20,571 nt of DNA from positions 72,980 to 93,550 of the forward strand of contig VHZZ01000515.1 in assembly GCA_009801015.1 (NCBI GenBank), read 5' to 3'. Source of the stretch: Silene noctiflora. Taxonomy: Eukaryota > Streptophyta > Magnoliopsida > Caryophyllales > Caryophyllaceae. The position numbers were made by a program, and so were the translations under genes. Positions 1-9,331 of the stretch are shown piece by piece. The notes under the pieces are model-generated. The model was not told the origin of the DNA. It worked only from the letters and a program-made list of their open reading frames with translations, and made no database searches. The stretch's first letter is position 1. Every line of letters starts with the position of its first letter.

Positions 1-270
1 TTCTTCATATGTCATCATCTCTTCATCTTTATCTTGTTCGACTTGATTATTATGATGACTTGATTAGGTGCTTGATCACAAACTTGTTGTTTTTGAACTT
101 GATTCATAGCTTGATCATTAGGGCTTGTTTATATCGACATCAATCACAGTTATTATGGTCTTAATCATTTGTAATCCAAACAATAAAGACTCAACAAACG
201 ATTTAGTGCATAGTTTATAGTTAAGCATAAACCACTTGTCATTATCAAAACATATATAAATATATACTCA
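1..270. other. Unassigned AT-rich flank
   Basis: No coding region, LTR end or transposon terminus is recognisable. The first 120 bases repeat the words CTTGATTA, CTTGATCA and ACTTGATT several times. Homology between the two chromovirus copies begins only at about 273, so this stretch is either flanking DNA or a leader part not shared by copy B. Confidence 0.4.
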
Positions 271-277
271 ACAGTGT

Positions 278-310
278 ACTCGACCGAGTGCCTAGGGTAC
301 TCGATCGAGT
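278..310 (+). promoter_or_regulatory. Paired palindromic boxes upstream of gag, copy A
   Basis: ACTCGACCGAGT lies at 278-289 and ACTCGATCGAGT at 299-310, 21 bp from start to start. Each is a dyad apart from the middle bases. The same pair occurs at the matching place in copy B and in the family's LTR promoters. Function is unknown. Confidence 0.6.
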
Positions 311-386
311 GTCTTATGGGAGGAATAAATCCTTGTTTTGAGCCGTAGGCTATGTGCTTACGACTTTTTTTCTTATATAGTTAACG

Positions 387-1560
387 ATGCATCCCAAAAG
401 ATCAGCTGCGTACTTGAAAGCTTCGGAGATAACACTTGATGAGGTGGCCCGCATGATAGAACATCAGGAGGCTCTTACCGTGTTAAGGAAAAGGGTAAGG
501 CAAAAGAGAAGGTAGTGGATGCCACCAAGATGAGCACCACTATCTCTCGCTTCAACCTTACGACATATGAGGCCACGGGAGCGCCGAATTTGCTCGACAA
601 CTGGCGTAGGGAAATGGAAAGTGTTCTGAAAGTGGTCAACTGTCTAGAATAGATGAAGGTAGAGCATGATACGTCCTACCTAAAGCATGAGACTAAAGTA
701 TGGTGGAATCGGGAGACAGAAGCTACGAGGGAGTACTTCAATGGCTTGGGGGAACCTGTTATCCCTTGGGCTTTGTTCAAAAAGGCGATGAGGCACCAGT
801 TCGTTTCTGAGCATGTTCACAACAAGTTAAGGGCCGAGTTTGACTCTTTCCGGATGACTGAGGGGATAACCGTGGTGGAGTACTACCGCAAGTTCAATGA
901 CTTGGCTTGTTATATGGATGTCATGGAGATCAATCAGCTGAGCATAGATATTTGCTTCGAGAAGGGGTTATCGGTGAAGATACTTGAGAGGTTTACTTCT
1001 GGGGTCCTTACATACTTGAAGGAAGTGTATGAGAGAGCTGGGAAAGCAGAGATGTTGGAAGATATGACGAAAGAGGCTAAGGAGAAAGAGAGTCAGAAGA
1101 GGAAGGCTGAGAGTGAGGGCACAAGAACTTCTGAGTTTAAGAGGGGTAACTACAACCAGAGGAGGGCTTCCTCTAGTGGTTTCGATTTTTGTGGAGGTTC
1201 GTCGTTTGGAGGCCGTGGTGGTAGGAGTTTCAGTGGTGGATATGGGTTGACTTTGTACAACTGTGGTGGCACGGGTCACAAGAGACATGAGTGTAACAGT
1301 CTTAGTGGGAACGACTCCCAGGGTCAGCGCAGAGGTGGGTTTTCTCAACGACCAGGTCAGAGTATGGTTAGTAGCAGGCCAGCTGGGTCATGGCATAGCC
1401 ACGGAAGTCAAGGCAACACTGGTAACTTCAACCGCAACAACAGTGGGAATTATCAGAGGCAAAATGACAATGAGAACCATAAATCGGTTGCTAAGTCGAC
1501 TGCATCGGCCAGCACGGTGCAAGGTGGAGGTCAAAAGAACAGTGGTAAACTGTTCATGAT
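387..1560 (+). pseudogene. gag-like region, copy A (fossil)
   Basis: This is the remnant of the gag polyprotein gene, whose product would form the capsid and nucleocapsid of the particle in the cytoplasm. The start at 387 is chosen because MxPKRSAAYLK matches the copy B start and resembles gag starts in this lineage. The retrotransposon gag domain is seen through VVEYYRKFNDLACY and the LSI..EKGLS stretch. A basic Lys/Glu/Arg linker follows, then a Gly/Ser/Arg/Asn/Gln-rich tail with a zinc-knuckle-like GGTGHKRHEC. The region is broken. Identification rests on family knowledge plus the collinear second copy. Confidence 0.85.
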
Positions 1561-1900
1561 GGATAAGCAAGCAGCGGAGGATGATGCACAAGTAGTTACT
1601 GGTACTTTCCTTGTTAACAATACTCCTTCTTTTGTATTATTTGACTCGGGGGTTTCCCATTCGTTTGTATCAAGAGGTCATGCTAAGGCTATGAGTTTGG
1701 GAAAGTATATGTCTGTAAGGGATGAAGTCTTTATACAGTCAGGAGAGTATGTATCTTGTGGGAAGTTGTATAAGGAGGTGTCTATGGAGGTTAGACAAGT
1801 CAACTTCCTAGTTGATTTATTTGAGTTTCTTATGGATGGGTTTGAGGTCATATTCGAGATGGATTGGTTGGGAAGGTGTAGTGCTACTATAGACTGACAC
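1561..1900 (+). pseudogene. Aspartic protease-like region, copy A (fossil)
   Basis: The region after gag has the retropepsin layout of plant Ty3/gypsy elements. A VVTGTFLVNN lead is followed by LFDSGVSHSFVS, where retropepsins carry the catalytic D-[ST]-G motif and an SH[ST]F follow-on. About 60 residues later comes a VIFEMDWLG segment, matching the usual V-I-x-G-M-D-W-L close of the domain. In intact relatives it cleaves Gag and Pol. Here it is part of a broken element. Confidence 0.8.
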
Positions 1901-2071
1901 CAGAAGAAGGTTTCTTTAAAAGGGGCTAAGGGAGTTAGAGTGTCTTACCGTGGGTTTGTTATCAAACCTAAAGTCAAGATCGTTGCTGCAGTAGCGTTGA
2001 AATCTTAACTGAGGAAGGGCTATCTTAGGATCTTATGCCACGTGAAAGATAGTAGGATAGAGGAGCCATAA

Positions 2072-2850
2072 GCTATGGAGATACCTGTGGTGGGTGAGTT
2101 CGGGGATGTTTTTCCAGATGAGATACCGCGGTTACCATTAAAGAGGGATATCGATTTCAGTGTGGGGTTGAAGCCGGAGATGAGACCTATCTCTAAGGCC
2201 CCGTACCGTATAGGTTCAAAGGAGCTTGCGGAATTGAAGAAGTAATTGGATGAGTTGATAGAGAAGGGGTACATTAGACCTAGTGTATCACCTTGGGGTG
2301 CTTCAGTTCTATTTGTAAAGAAGAAGGATGGCAGCTTGAGGTTGTGCTTTGATTACAGGGAGTTGAACCATGTGACAGTGAAGAACATGTATCCTTTACC
2401 GAGGATTGATGATCTTTTTGACTAGTTGAGTGGGGCTGGGGTGTTTTCGAAGAGTGATCTAAGGTTGGGTACCATCAGCTGAGGATCCGGGATGAGGACA
2501 TACCGAAGACAACTTTTCGATCGAGGTATGGTCACTATGAGTATGTGGTAATGCCATTCGTGTTGACTAATGCACCGACAGTTTTTATGGACTTAATGAA
2601 CCGGGTTTTCAGTCAGTTCTTGGATCGGTTTGTGGTGGTCTTCATTATCGATATTCTAGTGTATTCTAAGACTAGAGAGGATCATGAGGATCATCTCAGA
2701 CTGGTATTAATAACCTTGCGCGATAACCAGTTGTATGCTAAGTTTTCTAAGTGTGAGTTTTGGCTCGAGAAAGTGGCCTTTCTAGGCCATGTGATCTCTA
2801 AAGATGGGGTACCTATGGATCCTACCAAGATTGAGGTAGTGTCTAACTGA
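2072..2850 (+). pseudogene. Reverse transcriptase-like region, copy A (fossil)
   Basis: The hallmarks of Ty3/gypsy RT are in order: a [17 protein letters not shown] stretch, a [12 protein letters not shown] stretch, then [17 protein letters not shown] (palm/fingers), IDILVYSK around the catalytic YxDD position, and [18 protein letters not shown] at the thumb. In living relatives it copies genomic RNA to DNA inside the particle. The region is broken in several places and is listed only as a recognisable part of copy A. Confidence 0.9.
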
Positions 2851-2869
2851 GAAGCATCAAAGAATGTGG

Positions 2870-3420
2870 CCGAGGTATGAACTTTCTTGGGTCTAGCTGG
2901 GTACTACAAGTGGTTTGTAAAGGATTTCTCAAAGATAGCTCGACTTATGACAGCTTTGATGAGGAAGGAGAACAAGTTTCGCTGAGAAGAGAGTTGTGGG
3001 ATGGCGTTCCAAACCTTAAAGGAGCGTTTTACTACAGCTCTTGTCTTAGCTTTTCTAGAGGGGAGTGAGAATTTTGAAGTTTACACGGATGCTTCAAAGA
3101 ATGGGTTGGGTTGTGTGCTGATGCAGAACGGGAAGTTAGTTGCTTATACTTCGAGACATCTCAAGACTTATGAGGAGAACTATCCTACTCACGACCTAGA
3201 ATTGGGTGTTGTGGTTTTTGCTTTGAAGATTTGGAGGCACTACCTTCATGGGGAGACTTTTAAGGTGTTTTCTAATCATTAAAGTTTGAAGTACATTTAC
3301 ACCCAAAAGGAGCTTAATATGCGTCAGAGGAGATGGATGAAGCTGATTGGTGACTATGATATAAAGATTATCTACCACGAAGGGAAAGCCAATGTTGTTG
3401 ATGCATTGAGTCAGAAGAAT
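2870..3420 (+). pseudogene. RNase H-like region, copy A (fossil)
   Basis: The RT-RNase H connection and the RNase H domain are seen. FLGSSWVLQ-type residues match the FLGLAGYYRRF connection. Then come [13 protein letters not shown] (first catalytic Asp region), [21 protein letters not shown] (catalytic Glu region) and [14 protein letters not shown]. Near 3370 is the [13 protein letters not shown] segment, which carries the last conserved Asp of the family. The region is broken. It ends where sequence shared with copy B stops. Confidence 0.85.
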
Positions 3421-3479
3421 GTGCATTCCTTTTTTACAGCTATGTCTTTTATGCGACTTAAGGAAGAGATAAATTTTAG

Positions 3480-4354
3480 TAGTTAGTTTAGTTTAGTTTA
3501 GAATTAGTTTAGATTTGTTTACATTTTATTATTGTTACATTTTAATCTTTCAAACAATTCCATTACAATTCCAATCAAGTTTATTTAGTTTGTTGTTCTT
3601 CAAGGTAAAGTTCTTCCATTTCCTTTATGTTCTACATGTCCAATTACGGTAATCCTTTTTAGTTTACATTTTATTTATGTTATTTATTTTTTAGTTTACA
3701 TTTCATTTACAAGTTTCATTTTAGTTTATACTTTTTACATTATGTTTGCATTTCCACTTAACATTTCCAATTGTTATCATTTTAATATGAGTAGTTAGAT
3801 TTCTAGTCTAGGGATTAGGGGAGTCATGTTAAATTGATAATAAAATATGTTGTTAATTGGTTAATCACTTATCATTTCTACACATGCTTAATTTGTAATG
3901 TTAATCTAGTTTATTGATCACATTCTATGATTAAACTTGTTATACAATCTATAAGTCGAGAGGAACAGATTTGTATTATAACTAGCATGTTGTAGTAGAT
4001 CGACTTAACTCATAGTGAGAGCTTGTTAAGACCCGATTTAAGGCCGATGCTAAAAGTGAAAGCTGGGTATCTTTGGCCTAGATGATAATTTGCGATGTTA
4101 ATTTAATAACTTATTCGTATGTCAATTTGCATGTATGAACCAAACTCCCTAGATGACATTTATTTTATTATTTGCATTTTTATATTTTTACCTTGCATTA
4201 ATCAATCATTCAAACCCCATATTTTGTGACCAACCGAGGTAAAATTCTATCCACCACAACTAACTAACAACCACTGCGCTCTCCGTGGATCGACCCCTAA
4301 ATACTACATTTGTTTGTTGTTACTAGGGAATTTATTTTTTATAGGGTTGCGACA
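3480..4354 (+). mobile_element. OTA-type LTR fragment, 3' part
   Basis: This is non-coding and AT-rich, with TTTAGTTTACATTT words repeated over 3480-3760. Three marks point to the 3' half of an Ogre/Tat/Athila-type LTR: an AAGTCGAGAGG segment near 3955, a CTCCGTGGATCGACCCC segment at about 4281-4297, and an end reading GGTTGCGACA 58 bases later. The two other OTA-type LTRs in the window have a comparable GGTTCGACC segment about 60-70 bases from their 3' end. The left boundary is where similarity between chromovirus copies A and B stops. No TG start is seen there, so the piece may be truncated or its true start unrecognised. Confidence 0.55.
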
Positions 4355-4365
4355 ACTTAATCAGT

Positions 4366-4491
4366 ACTCAACTGAGTGTGTTTTATGGGTAATCCTGGCC
4401 AGATTCTTGATTAGTTGAACTCGACCGAGTACATATGAAACTCGACCGAGTTAGGTGTACTCAACCGAGTGCCTAGGGTACTCGACCGAGT
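4366..4491 (+). promoter_or_regulatory. Array of five palindromic boxes upstream of gag, copy B
   Basis: ACTCAACTGAGT (4366-4377), ACTCGACCGAGT (4419-4430 and 4440-4451), ACTCAACCGAGT (4459-4470) and ACTCGACCGAGT (4480-4491) lie 78 to 203 bases upstream of the gag start. The last four are spaced 21, 19 and 21 bp. These steps are close to two helical turns, so proteins bound there would sit on one face. Confidence 0.65.
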
Positions 4492-4568
4492 GTCTTATGG
4501 GAGAAATATATCCTTGTTTTGAGCCGTAGGTTATGTGTTTACGACTTTTGTTTCTTATATTGTTAACG

Positions 4569-5730
4569 ATGCCTCCCAAAAGATCAGCTGCGTACTTGAA
4601 AGCTTCGGAGATGACACTTGATGAGGTGGCTCGCGTGATAGAACAATAGGAGGCTCTTACTGAGGCTCTTAAGGCAATGGGTAAGGCTAAATAGAAGGTA
4701 ATGGATGCCACTAAGATGAGCACAACTATCTCTCGCCTCAACCATACGTCATATGAAGGCAAGGGAGCTCCGAATTTGCTCGACAACTAGCATAGAGAAA
4801 TGGAAAGTGTTCTGGAAGTGGTCAACTGTCCGGAAGAGATGAAGGTAGAGCAAGCTGCGTTCTACCTGAGGAATGAGGTGAAGTATGGTGGAATCGGGAG
4901 AGGGAAGCTTCGAGGGAGTACTACAAAGGCTTGGGGGAACCTGATATCCCCTGGGCTGAGTTCTAAAAGGCGACGTGGCACCAGTTCGTTCCTGAGCATG
5001 TTCGCAACAAGTTAATGACTGAGTTCGACTTTTTCCGGAGGACTGATGGGATGACCGTGGCGGAGTACTACCGAAAGTTTAATGAGTTAGCTCGTTATGT
5101 GGATGACATGGAGATCAACCAGCTGAGCATAGCTATTCTCTTCGAGAAGGGGTTATCGGTGAAGATACTTGAGAGGTTGACTTCTAGGGTCCTTACGTAC
5201 TTGAATGAAGTGTATGAGAGAGCTTGGAATGCAGAGAGGTTGGCAGATATGACGAAAGAGGCTAAGGAGAAAGGGAGTCAGAAGAGGACGGCTGAGAGTG
5301 AGGGCACAGGAACTTCTGAGTTTAAGAGGGGTAACTACAACCAGAGGAGGGCTTCCTCTAGTGGCTTCGGTTTTGGTGGTGGTTCGTCATTTGGAGGCCA
5401 GGGTGGTAGAAGTTTCAGTGGTGGATCTGGGTTGACTTTGTACAACTATGGTGGCACGGGTCACAAGAGACATGAGTGTAATAGTCTTGGTGGGAACGAC
5501 TTCCAGGGTCAGCGCAGAGGTGGGTTTTCTCAACGACCAGGTCAGAGTATGGCTAGTAGCAGACCAGCTGGGTCATGGCATAGCCACGGAAGTCAAGGCA
5601 ACACTGGTAACTTCAACCGCAACAACGGTGGGAATTATCAGAGGCAGAAAGACAATAGGAACCAGAACTCGGCTGCTAAGTCGACTGCATCGGCCAACAC
5701 GGTGCAAGGTGGAGGCCAAAAGAACAGTGG
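4569..5730 (+). pseudogene. gag-like region, copy B (fossil)
   Basis: The counterpart of the gag region of copy A. It starts MPPKRSAAYLKASEMTLDEV, a typical chromovirus gag start, and the ATG lies in the same GTTAACGATG context as copy A. It carries the VAEYYRKFNELARYVDDME gag-domain stretch, the KEAKEKGSQKR basic linker, a Gly/Ser/Asn/Gln-rich tail and the GGTGHKRHEC zinc-knuckle-like segment. The region is broken and is identified by family motifs and by close similarity to copy A. Confidence 0.87.
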
Positions 5731-5775
5731 AAAACTGTTCATGATGGATAAGCAAGCAGCAGAGGATGATGCATA

Positions 5776-6110
5776 AGTTGTTACCGGTACTTTCTTTGTT
5801 TACAATACTCCTTCTTTTGTATTATTTGACTCGGGGGCTACCCATTCGTTTGTATCTAGAGGTCGTGCTAAGGCTATGGGTTTTGGAAAAGTATATGTCT
5901 GTAAGGGATGAAGTCTTTATACCGGCAGAAGAGTCTGTATCTTGTGGGAAGTTGTATAAGGGGGTGTCTATGGTGGTTGGACAAGTCCACTTCTCAGTTG
6001 ATTTGCTTGAGTTTCCTATGGATGGGTTTGAGGTCATAGTCGGGATGGAATTATTGGGGAGGTATAGTGCTCTTATAGCCTGTCACCAGAAGAAGGTTTC
6101 TTTGAAAGGG
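5776..6110 (+). pseudogene. Aspartic protease-like region, copy B (fossil)
   Basis: The LFDSGATHSFVS-type segment near 5826-5861 carries the retropepsin D-S-G motif. Downstream are CGKLYKGVSM and VIVGMELLGRYSALI, matching the end of the protease domain in plant Ty3/gypsy polyproteins. It lies between gag and RT as expected and is collinear with copy A. It is broken. Confidence 0.78.
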
Positions 6111-6256
6111 CCTAAGGGAGTTAGAGTGTCTTACCGTGGGTTTGTGATCACACCCAAAGTCAAGGTCATTGCAGCAGTAGCGTTGAAGTCTTACCTGAGG
6201 AAGGGCTATCCTATGATCTTATGCCACGTGAAACATAGTAGGATAGATGAGCCATA

Positions 6257-6950
6257 AATTTTAGAGATACCTGTGGTTGGTGAGTTCGGGGATGTTTTTC
6301 CAGATGAGATACCGGGGTTAACTCCAAAGAGGGATATCGATTTCAGTGTGGAGTTGAAGCCGGGGACAAGACCTATCTCCAAGGCCCCGTACCGTATGGG
6401 TCCTAAGGAGCTTGCCTAATTAAAAAAGTAATTGGATGAGTTGATCGAGAAGGGGTACATTAAACCTAGTGTGTCACCTTGGGGTGCTCCAGTTTTATTT
6501 GTAAAGAAGAAAGATGGCAGCTTGAGGTTGTCCATTGACTATAGGGAGTTGAACCATGTGACGGTGAAGAACAGGTATCCTTTACCAAGGATTGATGATC
6601 TTTTTGACAAGTTGTGTGGGGTTGGGGTGTTTTCGAAGATTGATCTGAGGTCGGGGTACCATCAGCTGAGGATCCGGGATGAGGACATACCGAAGACAGC
6701 TTTTTGATCGAGGTATGGTCACTATGAGAATGTGGTAATGCCGTTCGGGTTGACTTATGCACTAGCAGTTTTCATGGACTTAATGAACCGGGTTTTCAAT
6801 CAGTTCTTGAATCGGTTTGTGTTGGTCATCATCGACGATATTCTAGTATATTCTAAGACTAGAGAGGATCATGAGGAGGATCTAAGACTGGTATTGCAAA
6901 CCTTGCGCGATAACCAGTTGTATGCTAAGTTCTCTAATTTTTAGTTTTGG
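6257..6950 (+). pseudogene. Reverse transcriptase-like region, copy B (fossil)
   Basis: Ty3/gypsy RT blocks appear in order: [17 protein letters not shown] (entry segment), [14 protein letters not shown]-type residues, [67 protein letters not shown], and [10 protein letters not shown] with the catalytic Asp pair. It is better preserved to the eye than copy A, but still part of a broken element. Confidence 0.92.
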
Positions 6951-7039
6951 CTTGAGAAGGTGGCCTTTCTAGACCATGTGATCTCTAAAAATGGGGTAAC
7001 TGTGGATCCTACCAAGAATAAGGCGGTGTCTAACTGAGA

Positions 7040-7620
7040 AGCACCAAAGAATGTGGCCGAGGTACGAAGTTTCTTGGGTCTAGCTGAGTACTACATGAGG
7101 TTCGCAAAGAATTTCTCAAATATAGCTCGACCTATGACAGCTTTGATGAGGAAGGAGAACAAGTTTCGCTGGGATGAGAGTTGTGAGATAGTGTTCCAAA
7201 CCTTAAAGGAGCGTTTGACTATAGCTCTTGTCTTAGCTTTGCTAGAGGGGACTGAGAATATTGAGGTTACACGGATGCTTCAAGGAATGGGTTGGGTTGT
7301 ATCCTGATGTAGAACAGGAAGGTAATTGCTTATGCTTCGAGATAACTCAAGACTTATGAGGAGAACTATCCTACGCACGACCTAGAGTTGGATGTTGTGG
7401 TTTTTGCTATGAAGATTTGGAGGCACTACCTTTATGGGGAGACTTTTAAGGTGTTTTCAAATCATAAAAGTTTGAAGTACATTTACACCCAAAAGGAGCT
7501 TAATATGCGTCAGAGGAGATGGGTGAAGCTTATTGGTGACTATGATGATATGGAGATTATCTACCACGAAGGGAAAGCCAATGTTGTTGTTGATGCATTG
7601 AGTCAGAAGAGTGTGCATTC
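7040..7620 (+). pseudogene. RNase H-like region, copy B (fossil)
   Basis: VRSFLGLAEYYMRFAKNFS is the RT-RNase H connection of this family. It is followed by an RFRWDESCEIVFQTLK-type segment, RNase H residues around [30 protein letters not shown], and [16 protein letters not shown] at the domain end. The order and spacing match copy A. It is broken. Confidence 0.85.
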
Positions 7621-7659
7621 CTTATGTACAGTTATGTCTCTTATGCTACTGAAGGAAGA

Positions 7660-7965
7660 AGTAAATGGGATCAGGTGCATAATGTCTTTCATGTGTCTCA
7701 ACTCCGGAAGTATGTGAGTGATCCTTCTTATGTACTAGAGGTTGAGAACATTGAGTTGGATGAGACTTTGACTTACTTAGAGGTACCAAAGGAAATCCTG
7801 GACCGTAAGGTGCAAAAGACTAGGAATGGTGAAACGGTGTTACTAAAACTGTTATGGACCAATCATAATGTCGAAGAAGCAACTTAGGAAGCGGAGGAGG
7901 CGATGAAGGAGCGCTATCCTCATCTCTTTGACCAGGAATGGTTGGTTACAGGGACATAACCTTGT
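7660..7965 (+). pseudogene. Pol C-terminal tail, chromodomain-like, copy B (fossil)
   Basis: [19 protein letters not shown] is the post-integrase segment shared by plant chromoviruses. It is followed by an LTYLEVPKEILDRKV segment and a chromodomain-like stretch VLLKLLWTNHNVEEAT, ending near a KERYPHLFDQEW segment. In intact relatives this tail directs integration by contacting chromatin. It is seen here only as the end of a broken pol region. Its presence is the main argument for the chromovirus branch over the OTA branch. Confidence 0.8.
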
Positions 7966-8136
7966 TCTTTTTAGGGGGGTAGAAGATGATCGCATGCGTT
8001 TTGAGACGGTTTTGAGTCAGTTTTCATATGTGTTTCGGGTTGGTTTGGTTATGGTTGAGTATGTTTTAGCTTTGGGTCAACTTTTGTGTGGTTTTTATTA
8101 GGTATGGGTTTGAACTTCGAGGACGAAGTTCGGTTT

Positions 8137-8149
8137 AAGGAGGGAAGAC
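8137..8149 (+). promoter_or_regulatory. Polypurine tract of copy B
   Basis: AAGGAGGGAAGAC lies directly before the LTR start TGTAATAC. In the family this primes plus-strand DNA synthesis. The minus-strand element at 13943 has nearly the same tract (TTTAAGGAGGGAA), which ties the two to one family. Confidence 0.85.
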
Positions 8150-8179
8150 TGTAATACATCAGTTTTGTGACCTTAGGGT

Positions 8180-8318
8180 ACTTGGCGGAGTGGGGGCTAC
8201 TCGACCGAGTAACTAGTTGGGATGATATGTCAACATATATTCGTTGAGGACTCTAGCGAGTGTCCTGCACTCGGTCGAGTGTGTCTTACTCGGTCGAATG
8301 TCTCATACTCGACCGAGT
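8180..8318 (+). promoter_or_regulatory. 19-bp-phased palindromic box array in LTR
   Basis: The 12-bp boxes start at 8180 (ACTTGGCGGAGT), 8199 (ACTCGACCGAGT), 8250 (ACTCTAGCGAGT), 8269 (ACTCGGTCGAGT), 8288 (ACTCGGTCGAAT) and 8307 (ACTCGACCGAGT). Steps inside each cluster are exactly 19 bp. ACTCGGTCGAGT is the reverse complement of ACTCGACCGAGT, so the dyad itself is what is conserved. The array ends 33 bp before the TATA box. Confidence 0.75.
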
Positions 8319-8351
8319 TTCCTGTTCGTTACGGGTTTTTACACGGTTTCA

Positions 8352-8359
8352 TATAAAAT
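8352..8359 (+). promoter_or_regulatory. LTR TATA box, copy B
   Basis: TATAAAAT lies in U3 about 200 bp into the LTR and 33 bp after the last palindromic box. It is the likely core promoter element of the LTR; the call is by motif and position only. Confidence 0.55.
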
Positions 8360-9331
8360 AGACTGTGAGGCAGTGTTTTATCTCTTTTCATTTTAAAACA
8401 ATCTCAAAATCAGTTTTCACATACAAAACAATGTAGACTGCTCACTTCTACTTTCTATCGATCCGGAGGCGTTAGTTCATCTTTATTTGGGGATTTTCAC
8501 ACCTTTGTTCTTGTAATCGTTTGGGTAAGCCCTTGATCTAGTTTTTATGGTTTTGTGAATACGTTAGTGAAAGCCTAATTTGGGTATTTGGGGGATTTTG
8601 AGATTTGATTGTCTTTTGTCGTTGTGTTGATTCGTTAATTATGTTATAGAAGGGGACTTCGTAGAAGAAGCCTTATTCTTTGATGTGCGTATCGAAATCG
8701 CTTATCCGGTAGGGTTTCCCTACTTAATTGGTTGTGGACTAGTATATGTATTGATGTGATGATCTTGTTACTGTTTTCTGATGTTCATGATATGGTTGCT
8801 ATATGGATGTGATTGTTGGAGTTTGGAGATTACCTGTTGTGATGGGTAATCTGGCAGGGCTACATACCTCGGTGTGTAGTTAGTTATTGGTTACTATGGA
8901 GTTTGGAGGAGGTGGTTCTGTTTACATTGGATGTTCATTTGTATGTTATGCTATGTATATTATTGTATGGTTGCCTTACCCCGTTTCTGTTTTCAAAACT
9001 GTGGTGATTCATTCGGGGATGGTGAGTAGTTGGCTTAGCAGGCGATGATTATTATTGTTGATGATGTTGCCACGGGACTGGGTAGGGACAGAGTCATCGC
9101 CAGTAGTAGTCGTTTAGGTTCCACATACTTTAAATACTTTGTGATAAGACAGTTTTGAGTTTGGTTGTATTCATATTTTTGGAGACATGTAAACAATTGT
9201 TTAATCTTTACCTTAAATAAGGTTTCATTATGGTTTCTGTGAGGTGCACTACCACGGGTAACCGAGATGGTAGCGCCCTTATGTCATGAGGTAGTCCTTG
9301 GTAAGGTGCCTTGGGATATGGGGGTGTTACA

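Larger units (their letters stand above)
278..3478 (+). mobile_element. Ty3/gypsy chromovirus fossil, copy A (internal region)
   Basis: This is the internal region of a plant Ty3/gypsy LTR retrotransposon, in the order leader, gag, protease, reverse transcriptase and RNase H. That order and the residues visible in each part fit a chromovirus, most like Tekay/Del by eye. It is nearly collinear with copy B (4366 onward). In a gag stretch of about 260 bases compared by eye the two differ at roughly 5 percent of positions. The element is broken, with many breaks, and is not expected to make proteins. No LTR of its own family is visible at either end. On the right it runs directly into an OTA-type LTR piece. 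Lineage assignment is inference; membership in Ty3/gypsy is close to certain. Confidence 0.9.
4366..9331 (+). mobile_element. Ty3/gypsy chromovirus fossil, copy B, with 3' LTR
   Basis: Second copy of the same chromovirus, on the same strand. In order it shows a leader with palindromic boxes, gag, protease, RT, RNase H, a chromodomain-like pol tail, a polypurine tract and a 3' LTR from TGTAATAC to GTGTTACA. The coding part is broken, with several to many breaks. No 5' LTR of this family is present between copy A and copy B, so insertion age cannot be estimated from an LTR pair. The 5 bases after the LTR are GAAAC, and no partner duplication is in view. The DNA to its right is a CACTA-type terminus, so copy B may have inserted into a CACTA element. 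Confidence 0.9.
8150..9331 (+). repeat. Chromovirus 3' LTR of copy B
   Basis: This LTR of 1182 bp starts TGTAATAC right after the polypurine tract and ends GGGGGTGTTACA, giving the inverted ends TGTAA/TTACA. U3 carries six palindromic boxes (8180-8318) and a TATA box (8352-8359). Downstream parts are shared with the solo LTR at 11537-12888, including TGATGGGTAATCTGGCAGGG around 8839 and the ATTCGGGGATGG segment around 9011. That solo LTR is about 170 bp longer, so two LTR length variants exist in the window. Confidence 0.88.

Noticed and set aside
1263-1591. Overlapping frames on both strands in the gag tail (also 5448-5755)
   Set aside because: They are shadows of the repetitive Gly/Ser/Asn-rich gag tail and appear in both copies for that reason alone.
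8180-8318. Regularly spaced short palindromes as a CRISPR array
   Set aside because: The repeats are 12 bp with 7-bp gaps, vary in sequence, sit inside an LTR of a plant retrotransposon, and have no cas genes nearby.
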